The notes beneath the pieces were generated by a model, which was given only the letters and a program-made list of their open reading frames with translations, was not told the DNA's origin and made no database searches. The position numbers were made by a program, and so were the translations under genes. DNA of 19,329 bases from positions 1 to 19,329 of the forward strand of contig QYQC01000230.1 in NCBI GenBank assembly GCA_007280315.1. The letters run 5' to 3'. Origin of the DNA: Betaproteobacteria bacterium. Its GTDB lineage: Bacteria; Pseudomonadota; Gammaproteobacteria; Burkholderiales; SG8-39. Shown piece by piece: positions 6,212 to 14,254 of the stretch (the first letter of the stretch is position 1; every line of letters begins with the position of its first letter).

Positions 6212-6219
6212 CGCCAAAG

Positions 6220-7260
6220 CTAACGCTCGAGCAGCGCGCGGATCTTGGCCACATCAGGCTGCGCGACCAGGCCAAGCTCGGTGATGATGCCGGTGATCAA
6301 CGCCGCCGGTGTGACATCGAACGCCGGGTTGGCGACGCTGACGCCGTCCGGCGCCCAGCGCATCCCGCGAAAACCCGTGACTTCGGCGGCATCACGCTCC
6401 TCGATGGGAATACCGTTGCCATCGGCAACGGCAGTATCGATTGTGGACAGCGGCGCTGCCACATAGAACGGGATGCGGTGGCGCTGGGCCAGCACCGCAA
6501 CCGTGTAGGTACCGATCTTGTTCGCAGTATCGCCATTGGCGGCGATGCGGTCGGCGCCGACTACGATTACATCGACGCGACCCTGCTGCATCAAATGGCC
6601 GGCCATGTTATCGGTTACCAGGGTGACGGGGATTCCTTCCTGCACCATTTCCCAGGCGGTGAGCCGTGCGCCCTGCAGATAGGGCCGCGTTTCGTTGGCG
6701 ATCACGCTGATGCGTTTGCCTGCATCGCGCGCCGCGCGGATCACGCCGAGCGCCGTGCCGTAACCGGCGGTTGCGAGCGCGCCGGCGTTGCAGTGGGTCA
6801 TGACGCTGGCGCCATCTGCAATCAGCGGCGCACCATGGCGTCCGATGGCGCGATTGATTTCGATATCCTCGGCGTGCATTTGCTTTGCCAGATTGAGCAA
6901 TGCCTGCGCCGCCTCTCGTGAGGAGAGGCCGCTGGTTTGCGCGTGGCAGCGGCGCATGCGCTCGATCGCCCAGAACAGATTGACCGCCGTAGGACGGCTT
7001 GCCGCCAGCAACCGGAAAGCCTCGTGGAGTGCAGCGTCAAATTGCATCCGCGCAGCACCTGCGTGGCGTTGCGCTTCCACCGCCACACCGAAGGCTGCGG
7101 TACAGCCGATCGCGGGCGCGCCGCGCACCACCATGTCGCGTATCGCCGCCGCCGTTTGAGCGGCGTCGACACAAGCCACGTACTCGAATTCAAGCGGCAG
7201 GCGCCGCTGGTCGATCAGTTCCAGCCGGTCATCTCGCCAGCGCATGGTTTCGACCTTCAT
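6220..7260 (-). CDS. mtnA: S-methyl-5-thioribose-1-phosphate isomerase (MtnA family)
   Basis: This 346-residue enzyme isomerises 5-(methylthio)ribose-1-phosphate to the ribulose form in the salvage of S-adenosylmethionine by-products. RGAPAIG is at residues 46-52, the catalytic Cys157 lies in THCNAGALAT, NETRPYLQGARLT follows at 189-201, and the catalytic Asp237 lies in GADRIAANGD. The length is normal and the gene appears complete. It starts 4 bp after the stop of an aldolase/dehydrogenase fusion gene, so the two form one transcription unit. None of the classical downstream genes (mtnB, mtnC, mtnD) is in the window. A paralogue acting on 5-deoxyribose-1-phosphate (DrdI) would look very similar. 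Confidence 0.95.
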   Translation of the reverse strand: MKVETMRWRDDRLELIDQRRLPLEFEYVACVDAAQTAAAIRDMVVRGAPAIGCTAAFGVAVEAQRHAGAARMQFDAALHEAFRLLAASRPTAVNLFWAIERMRRCHAQTSGLSSREAAQALLNLAKQMHAEDIEINRAIGRHGAPLIADGASVMTHCNAGALATAGYGTALGVIRAARDAGKRISVIANETRPYLQGARLTAWEMVQEGIPVTLVTDNMAGHLMQQGRVDVIVVGADRIAANGDTANKIGTYTVAVLAQRHRIPFYVAAPLSTIDTAVADGNGIPIEERDAAEVTGFRGMRWAPDGVSVANPAFDVTPAALITGIITELGLVAQPDVAKIRALLER

Positions 7261-7264
7261 TGGC

Positions 7265-9235
7265 TTAAATCACCCTTTCATTGCCGCCGTCAACCGGCAC
7301 CTGTGCGCCCGTGGTCTTCGCAAACAGCGGTCCGCACAATTCCGCCGCAAGTTCGGCGACGTCGCGGCTCCTGACTTCAGTCTTGAGTACATTGTTGGTC
7401 TTGTATTCCTCCACCGTCAGGCCGTAGTGCCTGGCCCGCTGCGCCAGCACCTCGTCGGTCCAGATGCCGGTGTCGAATACCGCGTTGGGATGCAGCGAAT
7501 TGATACGGATTCCGTCCGCGCCCCATTCCAGGGCAGCGACGCGGGCGAGTTGGTTCAACGCGGCTTTGGACGCCGAGTACGCCGCCGCGCCCGGCCCGGG
7601 CGCGGACACATTCTTGGAGCCGATGACCACCACGCGTCCCCCATTTAGCGCAAGCTTCAACAACGGATGGCAGGCTCGCAGCAGGAACAGGTTGGCGTCG
7701 AGGTTGATCGCCATCACTTTGCGCCATTCCGCGCTGGCGAGTTCGCTGATCTTGCGGCTGGCGGCGAAGATGCCGGCGTTCAGCACCAGCATGTCCAGTC
7801 CGCCAAAGGCCAGTACTGCGCACTTGATTGCTGACGCAATGGCGTCCTCGTCGGTGAGATCGCAGCGCAAACCAAGGTAATCCTGGCGCCGGTGGATCGT
7901 TTCGACTGCGAGATTGACATCCAGTCCGACCACCGCGGCGCCGCGCGCGAGCAGCGCGGCAACGCAGGCCTTGCCGATGCCAGATGCGGCGCCTGTAACC
8001 AACGCGATTTCCCCCGCAAACAGCGGCGGCGTGCCGCCTTTTCGCAGCTTCGCCTGCTCCAGATCCCAGTATTCAACTTCGAACAGCTCACGCGCGGCGA
8101 GCGCCCGATAACCGCCCAGTACCTGTGCGCGCTGCATCACCTGCATGCTGTGCAGATACAGCTCCGCGACGATGGCCGCGTCTTTCGCGCTCCTGCCGGC
8201 AGTAGCCAGGCCGAAAGCCGGATCGAGCACCATGCGCGGTGCTGGATCGAGCATGGTCTTCGCCTCCTTTGCCGCCGGTGCATGTTCGTCAAAATAGGTT
8301 TTGTAGTCGCGCGCGTAGGCTTCAACGTTGCCGCCGAGCATGGGTACGCGCTTGGTGCGGATGATATGGTCGGGTGTGACCGGCCCCTGCTGCGACAGCG
8401 TGGACAGGTCGGTACGTTGTGCGAACGCAAGGCAATCGTCATCAGAGTGCGTCGCCATGACCATGGGCGCGCCCGCCACGGTCGACAGTGCACGCCGCAG
8501 CTGCGCTTGCCGCAGCATGTCTATCCGGGCCGGTCTTACGCCGCGCGTCGGAATCTCCCAGGCACCGTTCTTCTTGAGAAAATCTTCAGCACGGCCAACC
8601 AGTTCGATCATGCGCTCGTAGGACTGCCGCGCACTATCGCCGAAGGAAAATATGCCGTGGTTCAACAGCACCATGCCGATGGTGTTGGCGCCGGCCTGAC
8701 GCGGATACTCCGTGGCGCACAATTTCGCCAGATCGAATCCGGGCATGACATAAGGAATGATCACGACGCTGTCACCGTAGAGCGCGCGCGTGCGGCGCTC
8801 CCCGTCGGTCGTATCGGTGATCGCCAGCACCGCATCGGCGTGCGTATGGTCGACAAATTTGTGCGGCAGGCAGGCGTGGAGGATGGTCTCGACCGACGGT
8901 GCAGGCGCAGAGGCCTTGAGCAGATGGGTCGCCAGTTCGTTCGCCATCTGCGTATCCGTCAGCGTGTCCAGTTGCGCCAGTTGCCGCAGGTAATCCAACT
9001 GCACCGGCGCGAATCCGGCCGCCTCCATGGTCTCCAGATCCCAGCCGCTGCCCTTGATGTAAAGGACATTCTCGTTCGCGCCGAACAAATTCTTCTGCAC
9101 CAGCTTGACCGAGGTGTTGCCGCCGCCGTGCAGGACCAGCGTCTTGTCGCGTCCCAGCAGGCGCGACGTATAGACGCGCAATCCCAGCTCGCTGTCGTAT
9201 TTCGCGGCTTCCGTGTCATTCCATAAGTTGAGCAT
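7265..9235 (-). CDS. Bifunctional class II aldolase / short-chain dehydrogenase
   Basis: A 656-residue fusion protein. Residues 1-400 form a class II (zinc) sugar-phosphate aldolase/adducin domain, with LHGGGNTSVK near the N terminus, KGSGWDLETM, the zinc-site region PHKFVDHTHADAV and a later NHGIFSFG. Residues 408-656 form an SDR oxidoreductase: TGAASGIG (414-421) binds NAD(P), NAG follows, and Ser540, Tyr553 and Lys557 (YSASK) are the catalytic set. The same architecture occurs in rhamnulose-1-phosphate aldolase/lactaldehyde dehydrogenases. The adjacent mtnA instead suggests cleavage of 5-(methylthio)ribulose-1-phosphate or 5-deoxyribulose-1-phosphate to DHAP plus an aldehyde that the SDR half converts. 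The ATG at 9235 has only a weak GAG element upstream. Confidence 0.88.
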   Translation of the reverse strand: MLNLWNDTEAAKYDSELGLRVYTSRLLGRDKTLVLHGGGNTSVKLVQKNLFGANENVLYIKGSGWDLETMEAAGFAPVQLDYLRQLAQLDTLTDTQMANELATHLLKASAPAPSVETILHACLPHKFVDHTHADAVLAITDTTDGERRTRALYGDSVVIIPYVMPGFDLAKLCATEYPRQAGANTIGMVLLNHGIFSFGDSARQSYERMIELVGRAEDFLKKNGAWEIPTRGVRPARIDMLRQAQLRRALSTVAGAPMVMATHSDDDCLAFAQRTDLSTLSQQGPVTPDHIIRTKRVPMLGGNVEAYARDYKTYFDEHAPAAKEAKTMLDPAPRMVLDPAFGLATAGRSAKDAAIVAELYLHSMQVMQRAQVLGGYRALAARELFEVEYWDLEQAKLRKGGTPPLFAGEIALVTGAASGIGKACVAALLARGAAVVGLDVNLAVETIHRRQDYLGLRCDLTDEDAIASAIKCAVLAFGGLDMLVLNAGIFAASRKISELASAEWRKVMAINLDANLFLLRACHPLLKLALNGGRVVVIGSKNVSAPGPGAAAYSASKAALNQLARVAALEWGADGIRINSLHPNAVFDTGIWTDEVLAQRARHYGLTVEEYKTNNVLKTEVRSRDVAELAAELCGPLFAKTTGAQVPVDGGNERVI

Positions 9236-9257
9236 TTTTCACTCGCGAAGAAGACGC

Positions 9258-9267
9258 GTATTATAGC
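9258..9267. promoter_or_regulatory. Shared bidirectional -10 element (aldolase gene / GNAT gene)
   Basis: GTATTATAGC reads TATAAT on the minus strand (9265-9260), placing an aldolase transcript start near 9253. It reads TATTAT on the plus strand (9259-9264), 17 bp after TTTTCA (9236-9241), placing a GNAT start near 9271. The gap between the two start codons is only 36 bp. Confidence 0.45.
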
Positions 9268-9271
9268 CGCC

Positions 9272-9712
9272 ATGCCGGCATCGCCATTTTCCGTCACCCT
9301 CTGCGCCTGGGACGACGCCCGACCCGATGCCCGCCGCATACGCGAGCAGGTGTTCGTGCGCGAGCAGGGCGTACCGCTGGAACTGGAGTGGGACGATCAT
9401 GACGTGCACTGCGACCACGCGCTCGCCTACTCGGACGATGGCGTTGCGATAGGGACAGGACGCCTGCTTCCCGATGGCCATATCGGGCGCATGGCGGTGT
9501 TGAGCGAGTGGCGCGGCAAGGGCGTAGGCGCGCTGCTATTGCTGGCCTTGGTGGAACAGGCGCGCATGCGCGGCCATACGGCTGCGCACCTGAATGCGCA
9601 GATTCATGCAGCCGGATTTTACCGACGCTACGGATTCGAGGTCGAAGGTCCGGAATTCATGGAGGCAGGCATTCCCCACGTGGCGATGCAGCGCGATCTC
9701 ACGTGTAGCTGA
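9272..9712 (+). CDS. GNAT family N-acetyltransferase
   Basis: This 146-residue single-domain acetyltransferase starts with an RRIREQVFVREQGVP helix typical of one GNAT subgroup. The acetyl-CoA binding motif A lies around residues 71-95 (IGRMAVLSEWRGKGVGALLL), followed by AAHLNAQIHAAGFYRRYGF, the second half of the fold. Substrate not predictable. The ATG at 9272 has no ribosome binding site, and the likely -10 element ends 7 bases upstream, so the message may be leaderless. The gene is divergent from the aldolase gene and its last 14 bases overlap the end of the convergent NRDE gene. Confidence 0.88.
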   Translation: MPASPFSVTLCAWDDARPDARRIREQVFVREQGVPLELEWDDHDVHCDHALAYSDDGVAIGTGRLLPDGHIGRMAVLSEWRGKGVGALLLLALVEQARMRGHTAAHLNAQIHAAGFYRRYGFEVEGPEFMEAGIPHVAMQRDLTCS

Positions 9713-10466
9713 GGTTGAAGCGCAGGCTGACCGTTGCGCCGGTTTCGCCACCGCGCAGGATGGTGCGCTCGCTGAAAGTTACGCCGCCGTCGCGTCCAAA
9801 CAGGACCGCGGTAGTGGCGCGCGTTCCGTACTGCGGCGACACGATCAGCGCCGGTGACAGCACGCGCTCCATCGCAACACCGATTCCTGTATCGGGCAAC
9901 TCATTTTCCGCTGCCGTTTCGCGATCCTGCAGCAGATCCAGCAGCGCTTCGACGCTGGGCTCGTCTTCGAGCACCGCCTGCAGGCGCTGTTTGCCGCGCG
10001 TCACTTTCGGCCACGGCGTATCGAGCAGATGATTCGAAAGTCCGTGGATGCCTTGCGAAACCGATTGCACCGCGCCCGTGCGGCTGGAGAAGAAATAGAC
10101 ACTGCTGCTGTCGCCAGCCAGAAAATTGAACCCGTTGTAGCACTGCGCCTGCTTTGCAACTTCCTCGAGAAAAGCGAGCGGCTCCTGCTCCGAGGTGAGC
10201 ATGCCACTCACAAGTTCTCCGCGCGATGGCGCGTCGATCTTGCGTTCGCGTCCATCGCGAAAATTGGTAAGCGCGGCAAATCGGCCTTTGCGCGTAACGC
10301 CCAGCCAGGTACCCATGCACTCGAGGTCACGCCCGGCGAGAATGTGCGGATGGTCCTTCCAGAAGCCCGCCTTCGCTGTCGGCCGCTGATAATACTCGTC
10401 GCGGTTGGCCGCAATCAGCAGGGGATAGTCAGGGTGCGCGCCAATGGCGAGCAGGATCAGGCACAT
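9699..10466 (-). CDS. NRDE family protein (TANGO2-like)
   Basis: A 255-residue protein of the NRDE/TANGO2 family (PF05742). It begins with the conserved MCLILLAI, where Cys2 would be an N-terminal nucleophile after Met removal. Next come the family motif AANRDEYYQRPT around residues 19-30 and the conserved GRD and GTWLGV segments, then ALTNFRD and a later SNHLLDTPWPKV. The bacterial role is unsettled; the eukaryotic homologue TANGO2 is linked to lipid and haem handling and Golgi organisation. It starts 10 bp after the ygfZ stop with no strong ribosome binding site, so translation may be coupled to ygfZ. Confidence 0.92.
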   Translation of the reverse strand: MCLILLAIGAHPDYPLLIAANRDEYYQRPTAKAGFWKDHPHILAGRDLECMGTWLGVTRKGRFAALTNFRDGRERKIDAPSRGELVSGMLTSEQEPLAFLEEVAKQAQCYNGFNFLAGDSSSVYFFSSRTGAVQSVSQGIHGLSNHLLDTPWPKVTRGKQRLQAVLEDEPSVEALLDLLQDRETAAENELPDTGIGVAMERVLSPALIVSPQYGTRATTAVLFGRDGGVTFSERTILRGGETGATVSLRFNLSYT

Positions 10467-10476
10467 TGGGACGGCG

Positions 10477-11508
10477 TCAGACGGGATAGGGCAGGGGCAG
10501 GATACTCACAGCCGGTCCGCCGGCGGATTTAAAATGCAGCGCGGCTGCGCCAATGCTCGCCGTTTGTACCACCGCCAGCAGGTCGTAACCGCCATCGGGC
10601 GCCGCTTGTGCATTGATCACCATGCCGCTTGCCTGCGTGTCCATGTCGCTGCTGAACAAGCTGTCGCCAGCCTGCGGTGCCGATTCGTCCCCGGTATGGG
10701 CGAGAACCATGCGGCGTTTGAGTTGCCCCAGATACTGGGTGCGGGCGACGATTTCCTGTCCCGGATAGCAGCCTTTCTGAAAGTTAACCGCGCCGATCAG
10801 CTCCATATTGGCCATCTGCGGCACGAATTGTTCCTGTGTAGCCGGTGTAATCAAGGGCAAGCCGCTCCTGATTTCCAGCCATTCCCAGCAGGGCGTGCCG
10901 ACCGCGGTGAGAGCCGCTGCAAGCCGTTCCCACATGCGCATTGCCGATTCGGGTTCGGCGATCAATTGAAACCTGTCCCCTGGCAACGAAATCAGCGTGC
11001 CGTGGAGCGGGTCGCGCACAAGCTGGTGCGGTGCTTGCGGCAGTACCTTGAAGAATTCCTGCAAAGCGACAGCTGCGGCTTTTCCGGCCAGGCCCAGAAC
11101 CGGTCTCGCGTCGCTGGCATCATCAAGCTTAACCTTTGCGCGCAGTACGAACATGGCGAGCCGCTTCTGTATCGTCGGTAGCAGAGAACGCGCCAGTTGC
11201 AGGTAATACGTCTGGTCCTCCTGCCACAACAGGAAATTGGCCAACATGCGACCCTTGGCGGTGCAGTAAGCCGCATACTCGCTGCGCCCCGCGGCGAGTT
11301 GCTTGACGTCGTTGCTGAGCTGACCGTGGAGGAAGGTCTGCGTGTCTTCGCCGGCGCACGCTATCATCCCCAGGTGAGACAATGGCGCCATCGTGCCGCG
11401 GTCGCGAACCGCGCGCAGCTCCGCGGCCCGGTCGCCGAAGCTGCTGACCGCTCCGGCCTCGATCACTGCCCCGTGTTCGAGCAAAAAATCCTGCCACGCA
11501 GCATTCAT
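10477..11508 (-). CDS. ygfZ: Folate-binding protein YgfZ
   Basis: This 343-residue protein has the aminomethyltransferase (GcvT)-like fold of YgfZ, which uses tetrahydrofolate in the repair or assembly of certain iron-sulfur enzymes such as MiaB. The signature KGCYPGQEIVAR lies at about residues 244-255 with the conserved Cys. The N-terminal folate-binding half contains LSHLGMIACAGEDTQTFLHG and QLSNDV. The ATG at 11508 follows AGGG by about 6 bases. The gene is divergent from mltG with a 115-bp spacer, an order I know from other betaproteobacteria. It leads into the NRDE gene. Confidence 0.93.
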   Translation of the reverse strand: MNAAWQDFLLEHGAVIEAGAVSSFGDRAAELRAVRDRGTMAPLSHLGMIACAGEDTQTFLHGQLSNDVKQLAAGRSEYAAYCTAKGRMLANFLLWQEDQTYYLQLARSLLPTIQKRLAMFVLRAKVKLDDASDARPVLGLAGKAAAVALQEFFKVLPQAPHQLVRDPLHGTLISLPGDRFQLIAEPESAMRMWERLAAALTAVGTPCWEWLEIRSGLPLITPATQEQFVPQMANMELIGAVNFQKGCYPGQEIVARTQYLGQLKRRMVLAHTGDESAPQAGDSLFSSDMDTQASGMVINAQAAPDGGYDLLAVVQTASIGAAALHFKSAGGPAVSILPLPYPV

Positions 11509-11568
11509 AGACGCCCTACAGACTTGGAGAATAACTTAAGTATGCGCGATAATGAACAGTTCACGCGG

Positions 11569-11578
11569 GTATTATAGC
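11569..11578. promoter_or_regulatory. Probable -10 element for ygfZ (and possibly mltG)
   Basis: GTATTATAGC gives a perfect TATAAT on the minus strand (11576-11571), about 62 bases before the ygfZ ATG, and TATTAT on the plus strand (11570-11575), about 48 bases before mltG. Neither side has a good -35 hexamer. The same 10 bases occur between the divergent aldolase and GNAT genes. Confidence 0.4.
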
Positions 11579-11623
11579 GTTTGAAACTTCGGTTACCGCC
11601 GTCACGGACAAGCCTGCAAACGA

Positions 11624-12625
11624 ATGTGGTCATGGATCAAGCGAATACTTCTCCTCGCACTGTGCGTAACGCTGTTCGCGGCAGCGGCTATGGCCTGGTA
11701 TGCCTTGCGCCCGCTGGACCTGCGTTCTGATCCCGCAAATTTCTCGATCAAACCGGGTAGCAGCTTGAAAAGCGCATCGCGGCAGGTCGCTGATTCCGGA
11801 ATAGAGTTGAGTGCCTGGCGCTTCAATCTTCTCGGACGGGTACTGGGCAAGGCGGAAACCATCAAGGCCGGCAGCTACGCGGTCAACCACGGCATGACGC
11901 CTCTTGCGCTGTTGAATATGCTGGCTGCGGGAGAGGTCACCCAGAGGGAGCTCGTTTTCATCGAGGGCTGGACCTTCAGGCAGCTGCGGGAAGCGCTTGA
12001 CGCCGATCCTGACCTGTCGCATGACAGCGCCACGCTCGACGATGCGCAGATCATGGCGAAACTCGGCGCCGCCGGCCGCAGCCCGGAAGGCATGTTCTTT
12101 CCAGACACTTATTTATTCGGCCTAGGCACCAGCGATCTGGAAATACTCAAGCAGGCGTATAAGGCCATGGACGCGCGGCTGCAGTCGGCTTGGACGCAGC
12201 GTGCACCCGATCTTCCCTACCGCAGTGCGTATGAGGCCTTGATCATGGCCTCGGTAATCGAGAAGGAAACAGGACAGTCAACCGAGCGCGCATTGATCGG
12301 CGGGGTGTTCGTCAATCGACTGCGCCTCGGAATGATGCTGCAAACCGATCCCACGGTCATCTACGGGCTAGGCGACAAGTTCGATGGAAAATTGCGCAAG
12401 AAGCACCTGCGCGCGGATACGCCCCACAATACGTATACCCGGTCTGGCCTGCCGCCGACGCCGATCGCGATGCCCGGCCTCGCGTCGCTGCAGGCGGCAG
12501 CTAACCCGGCCCGGACCAAGGCGTTATATTTCGTTGCGCGCGGCGATGGATCGAGCGAATTCTCGAGCACGCTGGCCGAGCATGAACGTGCAGTAACGAA
12601 GTACCAACGACGAGGAAGGCGCTAA
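11624..12625 (+). CDS. mltG: Endolytic murein transglycosylase MltG
   Basis: MltG cuts nascent glycan strands near the inner membrane and sets glycan chain length in peptidoglycan synthesis. The 333-residue protein has one N-terminal membrane helix (about residues 6-25), a LysM-like region (KPGSSLKSASRQVADSGI), and the YceG catalytic domain. SVIEKETGQ contains the catalytic Glu, and IYGLGDKFDGK, NTYTRSGLPPTPIAMPG and the C-terminal FSSTLAEHERAVTKYQ segment follow. The start ATG encodes MWSWIKR just before the helix. It opens an operon with tmk (1-bp gap), holB, tatD and an ankyrin gene. Confidence 0.95.
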   Translation: MWSWIKRILLLALCVTLFAAAAMAWYALRPLDLRSDPANFSIKPGSSLKSASRQVADSGIELSAWRFNLLGRVLGKAETIKAGSYAVNHGMTPLALLNMLAAGEVTQRELVFIEGWTFRQLREALDADPDLSHDSATLDDAQIMAKLGAAGRSPEGMFFPDTYLFGLGTSDLEILKQAYKAMDARLQSAWTQRAPDLPYRSAYEALIMASVIEKETGQSTERALIGGVFVNRLRLGMMLQTDPTVIYGLGDKFDGKLRKKHLRADTPHNTYTRSGLPPTPIAMPGLASLQAAANPARTKALYFVARGDGSSEFSSTLAEHERAVTKYQRRGRR

Positions 12626-12626
12626 A

Positions 12627-13241
12627 TTGGACGGGAAGTTCATTACCCTGGAAGGGGTTGACGGCGCGGGCAAGAGCACGCACATGGAATGGATTGCCGC
12701 GCGTCTCAGGGCCGCTGGAAAGAAAGTCGTCGTGACGCGGGAACCTGGTGGGACCCCGCTCGGGGAAGAACTGCGCAAACTGCTGCTAGCGCAGCCGATG
12801 CACCTCGAAACCGAAACGCTGCTCATGTTTGCGGCCCGCCGCGAACACCTGGAGAAGGTGATCCGGCCGGCATTGGCGGCGGGCATCTGGGTCCTGTCTG
12901 ATCGTTTTACCGACGCCACCTTCGCTTATCAGGGCGGCGGGCGGGGTTTGGCGCTCGACCGGATAGAAGCACTGGAAAATTGGGTGCACCATGGGCTGCA
13001 GCCAGATTTGACTTTGATTTTCGACGTTTCGGTGGACGAAGCCAAGCGCCGGCGCACGGCAGCCACCGCCGCACCGGACCGGTTCGAGCAAGAGGACCTG
13101 GCCTTCTTCGACCGGGTACGATCCGTATACCGGGAGCGCGCCAACCGCTACCCGAGGCGAATCCACCTGATCGACGCCAGCCAGTCCGTGGATGATATTC
13201 GTAAATCACTTGAAGAATATATAATAACATTATGTCTATAA
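12627..13241 (+). CDS. tmk: Thymidylate kinase
   Basis: Tmk phosphorylates dTMP to dTDP for DNA synthesis. The 204-residue protein has the P-loop EGVDGAGKST at residues 9-18, the TREPGGTPLGE segment, the DRF motif in SDRFTDATFAYQGGGRG and a lid region rich in Arg. It begins with a TTG codon at 12627: the first coding residues MDGKFITLEG match the family start, and GAGGAAGG lies about 7 bases upstream inside the end of mltG. The last 10 bases overlap holB. Confidence 0.96.
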   Translation: MDGKFITLEGVDGAGKSTHMEWIAARLRAAGKKVVVTREPGGTPLGEELRKLLLAQPMHLETETLLMFAARREHLEKVIRPALAAGIWVLSDRFTDATFAYQGGGRGLALDRIEALENWVHHGLQPDLTLIFDVSVDEAKRRRTAATAAPDRFEQEDLAFFDRVRSVYRERANRYPRRIHLIDASQSVDDIRKSLEEYIITLCL

Positions 13242-14254
13242 ACCATTATCCTTGGCAAGATAGCGTCTGGAATCGACTTTCTGAGATGCGTGAACGCCTG
13301 CCGCACGCGTTGCTGTTACATGGCCGCCCCGGGATAGGCAAGCTTCATCTGGCGAAAGTTCTGGCCCAATCCCTGCTGTGCGAGAACCGGTCGAAACAAG
13401 GTCTGGCCTGCGGGACCTGTGCGGCGTGCGCCTGGTTTGCAAGCAGCAATCACCCGGATTTTCGGCTGCTTCAACCTGAAGCTCTGGCGCCGGCACAGGA
13501 CGACACCGCGGCAGAGGATGGCGTCGACGAGGGTAAGAAGAAACCGAGCAAGCTGATCAAGATCGAGCAGATTCGAGCGCTCGGCGATTTTCTGAACGTA
13601 GGGTCGCACCGCAACGGTTATCGCGTGGTGTTGATCCACCCGGCCGAAAGCATGCATCCGGCGTCGGCCAACGCACTGCTAAAGAGCCTGGAGGAGCCGT
13701 CCGCCGGCGTGGTCTTCGTGTTGGTATCGCACCAGCCGAGCAAACTGCTGGCAACGGTGCGTAGCCGCTGCCATGCGTTGGCGATCGCCTTGCCACCGCG
13801 GGAAATTTCGCTGCGCTGGCTGCAGGAGCACGGCGGCAACACGTCGCCGGCAACCCTGGCGTTCGCGGGCGACGCGCCCCTCGAAGCGGCGCAAGATCAT
13901 GAGGCGGAATCGAGGCAACGACTGTTTGAGTTACTGGGGCAGCCGAAAACCGGTGCACTCGATCTGAGTGAATTCTGCCAGCGCCTGCAACCGGGTCTGG
14001 TGGTGACCTGGATGCTCAAGTGGACCTACGACATGATCGCGCTGGCCAGCGGTAGCAAAGCGCGATACGACATCGATCGCGAAAAAGAGCTGCACCTGCT
14101 GGTGCAGCGAATGCCAAAGCTGAATTTGCTTCGCTTCTTTAGCGCCTTGTCGGCGCTGCAGGCGATCGCTGAGCACCCCTTGAATGCCAGGTTGTTCTTC
14201 GACGATCTGTTCATTGCCTACAAAGAAATCGGGCAGGTGCGAAGTGCTGGTTGA
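13232..14254 (+). CDS. holB: DNA polymerase III subunit delta'
   Basis: The delta' subunit is part of the clamp-loader complex that places the beta sliding clamp on DNA. The 340-residue protein has the family layout: LLHGRPGIGKLHLAK at about residues 28-42, a zinc-binding cysteine cluster (LLCENRS, then LACGTCAACAWF), LIHPAESMHPASANALLKSLEEP and the VRSRC (SRC) motif that supplies an arginine finger, then a C-terminal helical domain. A Lys/Asp-rich insertion follows the zinc module. It starts with ATG at 13232 inside the end of tmk; the ribosome binding site is weak, so coupling to tmk is likely. Its end overlaps tatD by 11 bases. Confidence 0.94.
   Translation: MSINHYPWQDSVWNRLSEMRERLPHALLLHGRPGIGKLHLAKVLAQSLLCENRSKQGLACGTCAACAWFASSNHPDFRLLQPEALAPAQDDTAAEDGVDEGKKKPSKLIKIEQIRALGDFLNVGSHRNGYRVVLIHPAESMHPASANALLKSLEEPSAGVVFVLVSHQPSKLLATVRSRCHALAIALPPREISLRWLQEHGGNTSPATLAFAGDAPLEAAQDHEAESRQRLFELLGQPKTGALDLSEFCQRLQPGLVVTWMLKWTYDMIALASGSKARYDIDREKELHLLVQRMPKLNLLRFFSALSALQAIAEHPLNARLFFDDLFIAYKEIGQVRSAG

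Noticed and set aside
7892..9226. 444-codon plus-strand frame opposite the aldolase/SDR gene
   Set aside because: The minus strand carries clear aldolase and SDR motifs throughout; the plus frame is Arg/His/Gln-rich with no family signature.
14184..14243. Upstream ATG for tatD giving a 20-residue extension
   Set aside because: The extension lies inside holB and does not resemble TatD; the GTG at 14244 has a ribosome binding site and the family N terminus.
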